From: Pseudoalteromonas aliena SW19
Lineage (GTDB): Bacteria; Pseudomonadota; Gammaproteobacteria; Enterobacterales; Alteromonadaceae
Reading direction: 5' to 3'
Length of the DNA stretch: 64,000 nt
NCBI RefSeq assembly: GCF_014905615.1
Contig: NZ_AQGU01000025.1
Span: 620,001 to 684,000 of the forward strand
The notes beneath the pieces were generated by a model that saw only the letters and a list, made by a program, of their open reading frames with translations, made no database searches and had not been told where the DNA came from. The position numbers and the translations under genes were made by a program. Below are positions 49,504 to 59,693 of this stretch, one piece after another; position 1 is the stretch's first letter, and each line of letters opens with the position of its first letter.

Positions 49504-52500
49504 TTATTGCGCTTGAACACGTAGTTCAGCACTACTGCGGGCGCGGTGCCCGAGTAAACTTTTTACGTCACTGGATATTGGTTTTACTAATTTGAACATC
49601 GGTAAGTACAATTCAAAGTTAGCCAAAATGCTCTCTGCTCTGCACGAACCCGTAAGCTCTAAATGCTCAGCAATTAAGCCGCGTAAATGCTCTTGATGCG
49701 AGGTTAACTTTTCAAGTGTGACTATTTCTACTAGCTCTGGATTAATGCGTTTTTCAAAGTCATTACGTTCATCTAAAATGTACGCAAAGCCACCGGTCAT
49801 GCCCGCACCAAAGTTAACGCCTACATTGCCAAGTACACATACAACGCCGCCAGTCATGTATTCACAACCGTTATCACCCACGCCTTCAACAACGGCTTGC
49901 ACACCTGAGTTACGCACTGCAAAACGCTCGCCAGCACAACCTGCAGCAAACAGTTTGCCGCCTGTTGCACCGTATAAACACGTGTTGCCTGCAATGGTGG
50001 CTTTATGGCTTTCGAAAGACGAGCCTAGTGGTGGGCGAATAACTAACTTGCCGCCCGCCATCCCTTTACCTACGTAGTCGTTAGCGTCGCCAACCAGTGT
50101 CATTTCAAGGCCACCAGCATTCCATACACCAAATGATTGGCCCGCTGTGCCATGCAATTCAATGGTTACTGGATCTGCTGCCATGCCTTGGTTACCGTAT
50201 TTATCAGCAATGTAGCCCGAAAGCATTGCACCGACCGATCTGTCGGTATTACAAATACGGCTCACCAGTGAAATACCGCTTGAAGCATCAATTGCCTCTT
50301 GCGCCTTAGCAAGTAGGCTCTCATTAAGCTTTCCTAAATAATGCGAGCTATTAGGTGCACTACAATACAGTGTTTCACCTGTTGGGTTATTCGGCTGAGC
50401 AATAACAGATGATAAATCGATTTTCTTCTGTTTTGCTGTTTTACCTTCAATTTCTTCTAGTAAATCTAGTCGACCAATTAGGTCTGTTAAATTTGCAACC
50501 CCTAAACTTGCCATAATCTCACGCGCTTCTTGCGCTATAAACTTAAAGTAGTTCATCGCCATTTCTGGTAAGCCATGGTAATGCTTTTGCCGAAGTGTTT
50601 CGTCTTGTGTTGCAACACCCGTTGCACAGTTATTTAAATGACAAATACGTAAGTATTTACAACCAAGCGCAACCATTGGACCTGTACCAAAGCCAAAGCT
50701 CTCGGCGCCTAAAATAGCGGCTTTAATAATATCTAAACCTGTTTTTAAGCCACCATCTGTTTGTAAGCGAATACGATGACGAAGGCCATTTTCAACAAGT
50801 GCCTGCTGCGTTTCAGCAAGACCAAGCTCCCAAGGGCTACCAGCATATTTAACAGAAGTAAGCGGACTTGCGCCTGTGCCGCCATCATAGCCAGAAATAG
50901 TAATTAAATCAGCATAGGCTTTAGCAACACCTGTTGCAATGGTCCCTACACCTGGTTCTGAAACCAGTTTTACAGAAATAAGTGCGTTTGGGTTTACTTG
51001 TTTTAAATCGAAAATCAGCTGAGCTAAATCTTCAATTGAATAAATATCGTGATGCGGTGGTGGCGAAATTAACGTAACACCTGGTACTGAATAACGAAGT
51101 TTTGCAATATACGGGGTTACTTTTTCACCTGGTAATTGCCCGCCTTCGCCAGGTTTTGCACCTTGCGCTACTTTAATTTGAATAACATCAGCACTGCGTA
51201 AGTAATGCGGCGTTACACCAAATCGACCCGATGCAACTTGTTTAATTCGAGAGTTTTTCTCTGTACCATAACGCAGTTTATCTTCGCCGCCTTCACCAGA
51301 GTTTGAACAACCGCCTAAGCGATTCATTGCAATTGCTAAAGCCTCATGTGCTTCTGGCGATAATGCACCAATACTCATTGCTGCTGAATCAAAACGCTTG
51401 TATAAGTTTTCTGCAGACTCAACTTCATCAATATTTATACCTTGCTCTGGTAATTTAAGTGCAAGCATGTCACGAAGCGTTGCTATTGGGCGGTTATTAA
51501 CTAAATCGGCGTAAGCACTGTAATCTTTATAGTCACCTGAACGCACCGCTTTTTGAAGCGTTTGAATAACATCAGGGTTATATGCATGGTATTCACCACC
51601 GTGCACATATTTAAATAAACCACCGTGGCTTAATAATTTACGCTTACTTAAAGCAAGTTTGTGTAAACTTTGCTGATCGTCATCAAAGTCAGTAAAGCAT
51701 GCACCTTGTATGCGACTTGCCACACCTTTAAAGCACATGTCAACAATGGCATCAGATAGACCCACTGCTTCAAACAACATTGAACAACGATAAGAAGCCA
51801 CGGTACTTATGCCCATTTTAGACATAATTTTGTACAAGCCTTTATTAATGGCTTTACGGTAAGCAAGAGTAACCCCGCAGTACGATTTATTAATAATTTT
51901 GCTGTCGCTCATTGCAACTAACGACTCATATGCAAGGTACGGGTAAATTGCCGTTGCACCAAAACCTAATAACACAGCAAACTGGTGCGCATCACGCACG
52001 CTACCGGTTTCAATAATAATATTTGATTCACAGCGAAGATTATTATCAACGAGGCGATTTTGAACAGCGCCCACAGCCATAGCAGCTGGAATAGGTAAAT
52101 TTATATCATCAAAGTTACGGTCCGTTAGTACCAGCATAATACAGCCAGACGCTGCTTTTTTCTGAGCAATATCACAAATTCGCGACACTGCTTTTTCTAG
52201 GCCTTCGTCAACTGTGTAGGTAATATCAATTTTACAGTAACTGTAATGCGCTTCATCGGCATTAAGTAATTGCTGCATGTCTGCGTACATTAAAATAGGA
52301 GTATCAAACTGTAGGCGCTTGGCATGACCGGTCGTCTCGTTAAATACGTTTTGTTCACTCCCAATACACGTTGCCAGCGACATTACATGATTTTCTCGAA
52401 GTGGGTCGATTGGTGGATTTGTTACTTGCGCAAATTTTTGGCGGAAGTAATCATACAGCGAGCGATGCCCTTCACTGAGTACAGCAAATGGCGTGTCATC

Positions 52501-53961
52501 CCCCATTGAGCCTGTGGCTTCTTGGCCGTTTTCACCCATTACGCGAATAACGCTATCAAGCTCTTCGTTGGTATAACCAAACATTTTTTGGTATTTAGCC
52601 AGTGTTTGATCATCAAACGAGCGATTACCCGCATCTTGCTCTGTAAGTTCTTCAAACGGAGTAAGGCGTTTAACATTTTCTTCAAGCCATGACTTATAAG
52701 GATGACGAGATTTCAAATCTTGATCGATTTCATCAGAGTGCCAAATTTTGCCAAGCTTAGTATCTATAACTAACAGTTCGCCTGGTCCTACGCGGCCTTT
52801 CTCTACCACTTCATCGGCTGTGTAATCCCAAATACCCACTTCTGATGCAAGGGTAATAAAGCCATCTTGTGTAATTACATAACGCGCGGGGCGCAGTCCA
52901 TTTCGGTCTAAGTTACAGGCTGCAAAGCGGCCATCCGACATAACAATACCCGCAGGGCCATCCCATGGTTCCATGTGCATCGAGTTAAAATCATAAAATG
53001 CACGTAAATCGTCATCCATTGCACGGTTTTTCTGCCATGCAGGTGGCACGAGCATGCGCATAGCGCGAAATAAATCCATGCCACCAGCTAAAAATAGCTC
53101 AAGCATGTTATCTAGGCTTGATGAATCAGAACCAGTTTCGTTTACAAACGGCGCTGCGCTTTGTAAATCAGGAATAAGCGGTGACGCAAACTTGTATGAA
53201 CGTGCGCGTGCCCACTGGCGGTTACCTTCAATAGTATTAATTTCACCATTGTGTGCTAAATAGCGAAAAGGTTGAGCTAAAGGCCAACGCGGCTGAGTAT
53301 TAGTAGAAAAACGCTGATGAAAAACACAAATCGCACTGGTCATTCTAATATCAGCTAAATCTAGATAAAAATTAGGTAAATCTGCAGGCATCATTAAGCC
53401 TTTATAGATAGTTACCAAACCAGATAGACTTGCGATATAAAAAGCTTCGTCATCAACAATGCGCTTTTCAGCACGGCGGCGCGCTATGTATAAGCGACGC
53501 TCTAAATCTTTAGAGCGCCAACCTTCTGGCGCGCTAACAAAAATTTGTTCAAAACCAGGTAATTGCTGTACAGCAATAGGACCCAGCATTGATGGGTCGG
53601 TTGGTACTACACGCCAACCTAAAATATTTAGCGTTTCTTTTTCTAATTCTTCACTAAGTATTTTTTTTGCAGTCTGTGCTAAAACGGGATCTGAATTTAA
53701 AAAAATCATACCCACAGCATAATTCTTACCTAAATGCCAGTTGTGCTCACCAGCAATAGCACGAAAAAAACTGTCTGGCTTTTGCAATAATAAACCGCAG
53801 CCATCACCTGTTTTACCGTCAGCAGAAATACCGCCACGGTGCTGCATACGATCAAGCCCCGTAATCGCGGTGCGAATAAGCCGATGACTAGCCTGACCAT
53901 TAACTTGGGCAATTAAGCCAAAACCACAATTTTCTTTTTCTAACTTTGAGTCATATAACAT
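49504..53961 (-). CDS. gltB: Glutamate synthase (NADPH), large subunit
   Basis: GltB converts glutamine and 2-oxoglutarate to two glutamates. I start at ATG 53961, just after a strong AGGGGAGGGG, giving 1485 residues and an 11-residue propeptide ([11 protein letters not shown]) before the catalytic Cys12 in NCGFGLIAQ. Domains are the class II glutaminase (12-400), a central region, the FMN/alpha-KG synthase domain (about 800-1200, with [19 protein letters not shown]) and a C-terminal beta-helix. The 3Fe-4S cysteines are in [21 protein letters not shown]. Enters an operon with gltD. Confidence 0.97.
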   Translation of the reverse strand: MLYDSKLEKENCGFGLIAQVNGQASHRLIRTAITGLDRMQHRGGISADGKTGDGCGLLLQKPDSFFRAIAGEHNWHLGKNYAVGMIFLNSDPVLAQTAKKILSEELEKETLNILGWRVVPTDPSMLGPIAVQQLPGFEQIFVSAPEGWRSKDLERRLYIARRRAEKRIVDDEAFYIASLSGLVTIYKGLMMPADLPNFYLDLADIRMTSAICVFHQRFSTNTQPRWPLAQPFRYLAHNGEINTIEGNRQWARARSYKFASPLIPDLQSAAPFVNETGSDSSSLDNMLELFLAGGMDLFRAMRMLVPPAWQKNRAMDDDLRAFYDFNSMHMEPWDGPAGIVMSDGRFAACNLDRNGLRPARYVITQDGFITLASEVGIWDYTADEVVEKGRVGPGELLVIDTKLGKIWHSDEIDQDLKSRHPYKSWLEENVKRLTPFEELTEQDAGNRSFDDQTLAKYQKMFGYTNEELDSVIRVMGENGQEATGSMGDDTPFAVLSEGHRSLYDYFRQKFAQVTNPPIDPLRENHVMSLATCIGSEQNVFNETTGHAKRLQFDTPILMYADMQQLLNADEAHYSYCKIDITYTVDEGLEKAVSRICDIAQKKAASGCIMLVLTDRNFDDINLPIPAAMAVGAVQNRLVDNNLRCESNIIIETGSVRDAHQFAVLLGFGATAIYPYLAYESLVAMSDSKIINKSYCGVTLAYRKAINKGLYKIMSKMGISTVASYRCSMLFEAVGLSDAIVDMCFKGVASRIQGACFTDFDDDQQSLHKLALSKRKLLSHGGLFKYVHGGEYHAYNPDVIQTLQKAVRSGDYKDYSAYADLVNNRPIATLRDMLALKLPEQGINIDEVESAENLYKRFDSAAMSIGALSPEAHEALAIAMNRLGGCSNSGEGGEDKLRYGTEKNSRIKQVASGRFGVTPHYLRSADVIQIKVAQGAKPGEGGQLPGEKVTPYIAKLRYSVPGVTLISPPPHHDIYSIEDLAQLIFDLKQVNPNALISVKLVSEPGVGTIATGVAKAYADLITISGYDGGTGASPLTSVKYAGSPWELGLAETQQALVENGLRHRIRLQTDGGLKTGLDIIKAAILGAESFGFGTGPMVALGCKYLRICHLNNCATGVATQDETLRQKHYHGLPEMAMNYFKFIAQEAREIMASLGVANLTDLIGRLDLLEEIEGKTAKQKKIDLSSVIAQPNNPTGETLYCSAPNSSHYLGKLNESLLAKAQEAIDASSGISLVSRICNTDRSVGAMLSGYIADKYGNQGMAADPVTIELHGTAGQSFGVWNAGGLEMTLVGDANDYVGKGMAGGKLVIRPPLGSSFESHKATIAGNTCLYGATGGKLFAAGCAGERFAVRNSGVQAVVEGVGDNGCEYMTGGVVCVLGNVGVNFGAGMTGGFAYILDERNDFEKRINPELVEIVTLEKLTSHQEHLRGLIAEHLELTGSCRAESILANFELYLPMFKLVKPISSDVKSLLGHRARSSAELRVQAQ

Positions 53962-54166
53962 AGACCCCTCCCCTTGCTGCACTGTTAGCGTGAATGAACT
54001 GCTCGACGATTTGCTAACAGCCGGTCAAAACTAGCCTCTATCTTAAATAGAGTCAATAGCATTTTGAATACATATTCACATTCTTGAATATTTCTCACTT
54101 GATGGCAAGATTTCTTTTACATCTATTTTTTTAACATTTAGCTGTATTTTGGCGGTTTTTTTTTCA

Positions 54167-54238
54167 TGACACTGGTGTCAAGTTTAACATTTTGTAAAAA
54201 CAGGCAAACAAAAAGCGTCAGTTTACGTAAGCGTAAAC
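54167..54238. promoter_or_regulatory. Palindromes upstream of gltB
   Basis: TGACACTGGTGTCA (54167-54180) is a perfect inverted repeat with 6-bp arms. GTTTACGTAAGCGTAAAC (54221-54238) has 7-bp arms. Both lie 200-280 bases upstream of the gltB start in a 400-base AT-rich leader (53962-54362) without a gene. They are candidate operators for gltBD; no regulator can be named. Confidence 0.4.
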
Positions 54239-54362
54239 CAGCCATTCAGTGAATAAATATTCAATATAACTTATCGAATACAATTAACATTTAGATAGTT
54301 TTGTGGTATTTGCATCACTTTACGACTTAACATCTCTCTTATTTACTTGTAATTAGTATAGT

Positions 54363-54514
54363 TAACCTGAACTCTGGATAATAAATCTATCTCAAGCAGC
54401 TATTTTCAGCGCTAACTGCGTTGAATTTACTGAAAATCACTGGCTAGAGAAAATAAATTTAAATATCACCATGATTCAATTCGTTAGTAAATCTCTTAAC
54501 TAGAGCTCAGGTTA
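54363..54514. mobile_element. TAACCTG-type MITE, 152 bp, internally deleted
   Basis: The left end TAACCTGAACTCTGG and the right end with GCTCAGGTTA match the copy at 63716, but about 45 central bases (CAATAGGC...TTTTCAC) are missing between two short ACT repeats. Same orientation as the copy at 47879. Confidence 0.87.
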
Positions 54515-54536
54515 GTTATTAATTTGTGTGGCATTT

Positions 54537-54804
54537 TAGGGTCTGTTGATCTTTCAAGATTAAATTTGCAGCAGTCTGTTTGGTATTTAGGCAAGGCAGA
54601 GCCTATGGTGTGTGGTTATTCCCCATAAATGGGCGATAACGTAGCATTAATGACAAACAGGCGCTGCCCTTTGGGTTCTTTCTAGGGACGATTAACTCTT
54701 TGTTGCTCGGTTTTTACTTAGCCCACTAGGTTACAAACCTCGCGCCGCGATTAAATCGCCCCTAGATTGAACAAATTTCAATCTACAAAGGTCAACACGC
54801 CCTA
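54537..54804. mobile_element. TAGGGCG-type MITE, 268 bp (short form)
   Basis: It runs from TAGGGTCTGTTGATCTTT to CAAAGGTCAACACGCCCTA. It is the same length as the element at 26538 but in the opposite internal orientation to it, and in the same orientation as the one at 46962. It ends 33 bases before a palindrome assigned to the downstream operon. Confidence 0.87.
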
Positions 54805-54836
54805 GTCTTTTAATAGTGGATTTTTATTTACCAAAC

Positions 54837-54870
54837 TGTCCGCAGCGGACACTATTTATGTCCGCGTACA
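54837..54870 (+). promoter_or_regulatory. Candidate enhancer (UAS) for a sigma-54 activator
   Basis: TGTCCGCAGCGGACA is a perfect 15-base palindrome, followed seven bases later by a second half-site TGTCCGCGTACA. The tandem palindromes lie about 55-85 bases before a -24/-12-like promoter and about 200 bases before an operon that encodes its own NtrC-type regulator. I infer that this regulator binds here. Confidence 0.55.
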
Positions 54871-54922
54871 TATTAACAATCTCGTAAATAAAAAAATCTA
54901 TTATATTTCAAGCTCTTAAATG

Positions 54923-54939
54923 TTGGCATATTACTGGTA
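54923..54939 (+). promoter_or_regulatory. Possible sigma-54 (-24/-12) promoter
   Basis: TTGGCATATTACTGGTA keeps the -24 TTGGCA and the spacing of the consensus TTGGCAC-N5-TTGCA, but the -12 GC is GT. It lies about 130 bases before the first gene. Given the sigma-54 regulator in the operon it is the best candidate in this gap. Confidence 0.35.
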
Positions 54940-55067
54940 TAGAACACCATAGATTCGCTAATTGGAATAACTATGTTGACCCTCAGTTTATTTTTGGTAT
55001 CACCTATCGCCGCTATATGCTGCGCGACGGTTGTGCTGCTTTGCGAAAAGTATACAAAATAGGATTT

Positions 55068-56324
55068 ATGATGATTAAAGACACGAGTGCACAAGACGTC
55101 CAGGTAAAAGCAGCTATTAACTATAAAAAATACATCATTGCTAGTGTGATTAGCTTGCTAATCGGTTTTGTGTGTATTCAAACTCTAATGGCAGGCAACG
55201 GTGCAGACACATCAATTAGTCGCGCAAAATTACAAATTGCAGTGGTTCAAGTAAAAACGCTCATACGGGATATCGCTGCCAGCGGTAAAATTGTTGCAGC
55301 AAATGCCCCCCAAATGTATAGCCCTGAACGGGGATTTATAGATTTAAAAGTCAAAGCGGGCGATACCGTAAAAGAAGGTGACACACTTGCGCTACTTCAA
55401 AGTCCAGAGTTGACAAATGAATTAAAGCAACAAGAGTCTGTACTTAAAAGGCTCGAAGGTGAACAACAAAGACAACATCTGCAAGCAAGGCGCCAAACAC
55501 TGGCATTAAATAAAACTCTTGATATGGCTGAGGTAGAACTAAACGCAGCCAAACGTGAAAATCGTCGAGCGCAGTTATCAATACAAAAGCACTTAATTAG
55601 CCAAATTGATCTTGAAAAAGCAGTTGATGATCTATCCCGAGCAAAACTCACCTATAAGCATGCACAACAAGAGGTATCACTTGCCAAAGATACACTCGCC
55701 TTCGAGTCACAAGCCGCTAAAAGTGATGTGACTCGTCAGCAGCTTATCGTTGATGATTTAAATCGAAAAGTAAGTAATTTATCAATTAAAGCTACCGTTA
55801 CAGGGATCGTAGGTAACCTATTAGTGCAACAAAAAGCCGCCGTAACACAAAGCCAGCCACTAATGACACTCGTTGATTTAAGTAATTTTGAAGCAGAACT
55901 CCAAGTACCTGAAAGTTATGCCAACGAATTAGGACTCGGTATGGAAGTAGAGCTTAAACTAGGCAGTGAAACCGTGATGGGTGTTTTATCCGCTATATCA
56001 CCCGAGGTAAATAACCGAGAAGTCACAGCGCGCGTTCGCTTTGATGGCGTTAGTAATAACATTCGTCAAAATCAGCGTTTAACAGCACGTATTTTACTCG
56101 ATAACCGCCAAGACATAATGCAAGTAAAACGCGGCGCTTTTATGCAGCAAGGCGGAATTGTTGCTTATAAGGTAGAAGGCAACATTGCAAAACGCATACC
56201 TATTACTACAGGTGCCACCAGCATTAACGCGGTTGAACTTTTAAGCGGTGTTAAAGAAAACGATGAAATCATTATTTCTAGTTACAGCGACTTTAAACAA
56301 GCCGACACGATTTTATTAAACTAA
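55068..56324 (+). CDS. HlyD/MacA-like membrane fusion protein
   Basis: Periplasmic adaptor of a MacB-like ABC exporter. I choose ATG 55068 (or the next codon, 55071) after AGGA; the frame is open to 55017. Features are an N-terminal membrane anchor (YIIASVISLLIGFVCIQTLMA), a lipoyl-like half (PERGFIDLKVKAGDTVKEGDTLALL), a long helical hairpin (about residues 115-230) and its return strand (LSIKATVTGIVGNLLVQ). A barrel and a C-terminal membrane-proximal domain follow. It is the first gene of the operon; the ATPase gene starts 50 bases on. Confidence 0.86.
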   Translation: MMIKDTSAQDVQVKAAINYKKYIIASVISLLIGFVCIQTLMAGNGADTSISRAKLQIAVVQVKTLIRDIAASGKIVAANAPQMYSPERGFIDLKVKAGDTVKEGDTLALLQSPELTNELKQQESVLKRLEGEQQRQHLQARRQTLALNKTLDMAEVELNAAKRENRRAQLSIQKHLISQIDLEKAVDDLSRAKLTYKHAQQEVSLAKDTLAFESQAAKSDVTRQQLIVDDLNRKVSNLSIKATVTGIVGNLLVQQKAAVTQSQPLMTLVDLSNFEAELQVPESYANELGLGMEVELKLGSETVMGVLSAISPEVNNREVTARVRFDGVSNNIRQNQRLTARILLDNRQDIMQVKRGAFMQQGGIVAYKVEGNIAKRIPITTGATSINAVELLSGVKENDEIIISSYSDFKQADTILLN

Positions 56325-56374
56325 ACAGAATAAATAACGTTCTCAACCAACGTAAAAATAATTAGGGAATATCC

Positions 56375-57085
56375 ATGTTACAAATGAACAACGTAAGTAA
56401 AGTATACCAAACTGAAATGGTACAAACTCATGCACTACGCGACTTTAATCTACAAGTAAATGAAGGTGAGTTTATTGCCGTAACAGGCCCGAGTGGTTCT
56501 GGTAAAACAACTTTTTTAAATATAGCAGGTATGCTGGAACCTTTTAACGAAGGTGAATACCTTCTTGACGGTGTTAACGTCGGTAGCTTAAATGACAACC
56601 AGCGTGCCGATTTACGTAATCAAAAAATTGGCTTTATATTCCAAGGTTTTAATTTAATCCCTGATTTAAATTTGTATGAAAACATAGAGGTCCCTCTTCG
56701 CTACAGAGGGATTAAAGCAAATGAGCGGAAACGTCGAATTGAGCAATGCCTTGAACAAGTTGGTTTAGCATCTCGCGCTAAACACTTACCTCAACAATTG
56801 TCGGGCGGTCAACAACAGCGTGTTGCAATAGCACGTGCACTTGCCGGAGAACCTCGTTTTTTACTTGCCGATGAGCCAACTGGTAATCTTGATAGCTTAA
56901 TGGCTCGCCAAGTTATGGAGCTACTTGAGCAAATAAATCGCGATGGCGCCACTATTGTAATGGTGACGCACGACAGCGAGTTAGCGCGCCGAGCTCCGCG
57001 TAATATTCAAGTAGTCGATGGACAACTTGCCGATTTCACCCTTTATCAGGGTGCGCCAAATATTAGAACCGCATCAGGAGTTTAG
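56375..57085 (+). CDS. ABC transporter ATP-binding protein (MacB/LolD type)
   Basis: This 236-residue ATPase powers the two FtsX-like permeases that follow. Walker A GPSGSGKTTF is near residue 39, the Q-loop is in GFIFQGFNLIPDL, the signature LSGGQQQRVAIARAL near 142, and Walker B FLLADEPTGNLDS near 163, with the H-loop in MVTHDSELARRA. The pattern fits the MacB/LolD/FtsE group that drives mechanotransmission rather than bulk transport. The first permease starts three bases after its stop. Confidence 0.93.
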   Translation: MLQMNNVSKVYQTEMVQTHALRDFNLQVNEGEFIAVTGPSGSGKTTFLNIAGMLEPFNEGEYLLDGVNVGSLNDNQRADLRNQKIGFIFQGFNLIPDLNLYENIEVPLRYRGIKANERKRRIEQCLEQVGLASRAKHLPQQLSGGQQQRVAIARALAGEPRFLLADEPTGNLDSLMARQVMELLEQINRDGATIVMVTHDSELARRAPRNIQVVDGQLADFTLYQGAPNIRTASGV

Positions 57086-57088
57086 CCA

Positions 57089-58402
57089 ATGTTTATTCAT
57101 TACTTAGATTTAAGTTGGCGCAGCTTTAAGCGCACCCCGCTGGTGAGTTTTTTAATGGTACTGGCAATTGCTATTGGCATTGGCATCACTATGACGAGCT
57201 TAAGTGTGTATCACATGATGTCGGCTGATCCTATTCCTGAAAAAAGCGACCAACTTTACAGCGTACAATTGCAAACAATGGACGACGGAAGTACATGGTG
57301 GACCGAAGATAACACACCACTACAACTGACCTACCAAGATGCCGTAAATTTAGTAAAGGCACCCAGTCCCGAGCGAAAAGTTGCCATGATGCGTACCGGT
57401 TTCTCAGTTTATTTAGATTCAGATAAAATAAAACCCTTTATTGGCAGTGCGCGGATGACAACGCCTGACTTTTTTAGCATGTTTAATTTGTCATTTTTGT
57501 ACGGCGGGGCTTGGAGCAAAGAACAAGAAGACTCAGCCGCACCTGTGGTTGTTATTTCACAAGAACTAAACGATAAACTATTTGCAGGAAAAAACCCCAT
57601 AGGTAAGCTTATCAATTTAGACGATGCCAGCTATCAAGTAGTTGGTGTGCTTAAGCATTGGCCACTTAACATTAAATATTATGACTTAAATAATGGCGCA
57701 TTTAATAAAATAGAAGAATTATTTATGCCTTTTAGTTTAATTAAAGCGAAGGAGCTCGTTAGTTGGGGCAATAGTAATGGGTGGAAGCACGAAAACACGC
57801 CAACTTTTGCAGATAAACTGCAATCGGAGCAAGTATGGATCCAGTTTTGGGCAGAGCTCAATACACGAGAACAAAAACAAGCCTATCAAAATCATTTAGT
57901 AGCCTATATGCAAGAACAACAAAAACGTGGGCGATTTAACCGTAAAGAATTGGGGTATAAATTACGTGATGTAAATCAATGGATGCAATACAACAACGTC
58001 GTTACCGAGGACAACAAAATTTTAGTGGGCTTAAGTTTCATGTTTTTAGGTGTGTGCTTAGCCAATATTTTAGGATTACTTTTAGCTAAGTTTTTGCGCA
58101 GAGCACCAGAAGTAGGTGTAAGACGTGCATTAGGTGCCAGTAAAAGGCAAATATTTTTACAACACTTAGTTGAGGTCGCTGTACTTGGTTTTATCGGGGG
58201 CATGCTAGGGATTGTATTAGCGCAACTAGGTTTAATGGGCGTTGGGCAAAGCTACAACTACTATGAAAACTTGGCCACAATGGATTTAACCATGTTATTA
58301 AGTGCGCCATTGATTGCTATTACCACTTGTATTCTAGCTGGTTTGTACCCTGCTTGGCTGGTGTGCAAAACCAATCCTGCCATTTATCTAAAGAGCCAAT
58401 AA
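57089..58402 (+). CDS. FtsX/MacB-like ABC permease, first of two
   Basis: This 437-residue permease has the MacB core layout: an N-terminal helix (FLMVLAIAIGIGITMTSLSVYH), a periplasmic domain (about residues 45-310) and a C-terminal three-helix FtsX bundle (ILVGLSFMFLGVCLANILGLLLAKFLRRAPEVGVRRALGASKRQIF). It is fused to no ATPase, so it depends on the preceding gene. It forms a heterodimer with the next permease in the inner membrane by inference. Substrate unknown. Confidence 0.88.
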   Translation: MFIHYLDLSWRSFKRTPLVSFLMVLAIAIGIGITMTSLSVYHMMSADPIPEKSDQLYSVQLQTMDDGSTWWTEDNTPLQLTYQDAVNLVKAPSPERKVAMMRTGFSVYLDSDKIKPFIGSARMTTPDFFSMFNLSFLYGGAWSKEQEDSAAPVVVISQELNDKLFAGKNPIGKLINLDDASYQVVGVLKHWPLNIKYYDLNNGAFNKIEELFMPFSLIKAKELVSWGNSNGWKHENTPTFADKLQSEQVWIQFWAELNTREQKQAYQNHLVAYMQEQQKRGRFNRKELGYKLRDVNQWMQYNNVVTEDNKILVGLSFMFLGVCLANILGLLLAKFLRRAPEVGVRRALGASKRQIFLQHLVEVAVLGFIGGMLGIVLAQLGLMGVGQSYNYYENLATMDLTMLLSAPLIAITTCILAGLYPAWLVCKTNPAIYLKSQ

Positions 58403-58413
58403 GGAATGTCACA

Positions 58414-59622
58414 ATGTTAGAAATAAAACCTATATTTAATGCCTTATGTCGCTCAAAAGTAGGCGCCGTATTGCTGCTAATTCAAATTGCAATTACCACC
58501 GCTATCGTCAGTAATGCAGCCTTTATTATTCAAGACAGAATTAGTTATTTAAACCAAGAAACGGGTTATCCTGAACAAGATATATTTAAGTTTAATGTAA
58601 TGACTTTTGGTACAGATATTAACTTGAGTCAACAATTTGAGCTTGATGAAACCATGATCAGAGCAATGCCCGGCGTAGTCGATGCCGCACTAAGCAGCAG
58701 TATCCCGCTATCAGGCAGTGGCAGTGCCTCTAGCTTTAATTTAAAACCTGCTCCACAAGAAGGCTTAAGTGTCAGGGCCGCTTATATTTTTATAGACGAT
58801 CATGCTATTAATACGTATGGCGTTAACTTAATTGCAGGGCGAAACTTTACCGACGATGAAGTGCTGGTTACCAACGAAATTACACAAAAGCGCACCAACG
58901 TCACTATCGTCACTAAAGCCCTACTTGATGAGCTTTACCCTGGGGGAGATGGTTTAGGTAAAATCGTTTATTTTGGCGACCTACCACTTAAAATTATTGG
59001 CGTGATCGGAAAAATGAAAGGCCCTTGGCTCAAAGACAGTAAACCCGATAATTTTGCGTTTATTCCTTATATTAAAGCAGAAAGTTATACACAAGTTGCC
59101 GTTCGTACAGAGCCTGGTCAGCGAGCAGCTGTAATGAAAGAAATAGAAAATGCCATGCTTGCAAATTACAGTAAGCGCGTTATTAATAACATTAGAGGGC
59201 TTGATGAACTAAAAAATGAGTACACCGCACAAGACCGCCTCATGATGCGTATGCTTATAGTATTAATCACTATTTTAGTACTTATAACCGCTCTTGGTAT
59301 TTTTGGTTTAACCTTATTTAATATTAGTAAACGCACTAAACAAATTGGCACACGCAGAGCGCTTGGCGCAAGAAAATCAGCTATCGTTAGCTACTTTTTA
59401 GTAGAAAATGCATTAATTTGTAGCCTAGGGTTAGCCTTAGGCGTAGTAACAGCAATACTGCTTGGAAAAATGTTGATGCAGTATTTTTCTGTAGCAGCAC
59501 TGCCGCCAAGTTATATAGCCGTTACCGCCATAGCCGTATTTTTAATGAGCTTACTTGCTGTATTAGCGCCGGCCAAACGCGCTGCTAATATTTCGCCAAG
59601 TATCGCAACTCGTACTATTTAA
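58414..59622 (+). CDS. FtsX/MacB-like ABC permease, second of two
   Basis: The start is the ATG at 58414, with AAGGA eight bases upstream; a longer frame from 58327 overlaps the previous gene and is rejected. From this start it has 402 residues: an N-terminal helix (VGAVLLLIQIAITTAIVSNAAF), a periplasmic domain and a C-terminal bundle with FNISKRTKQIGTRRALGARKSAIVSYF. It is a paralog partner of the preceding permease. The pair plus the ATPase and adaptor form one export machine. Confidence 0.88.
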   Translation: MLEIKPIFNALCRSKVGAVLLLIQIAITTAIVSNAAFIIQDRISYLNQETGYPEQDIFKFNVMTFGTDINLSQQFELDETMIRAMPGVVDAALSSSIPLSGSGSASSFNLKPAPQEGLSVRAAYIFIDDHAINTYGVNLIAGRNFTDDEVLVTNEITQKRTNVTIVTKALLDELYPGGDGLGKIVYFGDLPLKIIGVIGKMKGPWLKDSKPDNFAFIPYIKAESYTQVAVRTEPGQRAAVMKEIENAMLANYSKRVINNIRGLDELKNEYTAQDRLMMRMLIVLITILVLITALGIFGLTLFNISKRTKQIGTRRALGARKSAIVSYFLVENALICSLGLALGVVTAILLGKMLMQYFSVAALPPSYIAVTAIAVFLMSLLAVLAPAKRAANISPSIATRTI

Positions 59623-59693
59623 TAATATGTAAATCACTATGCTACACTGCTTATAAAGTAGTGTAGCCATTTAAAAAATTATAAAAATAACCT

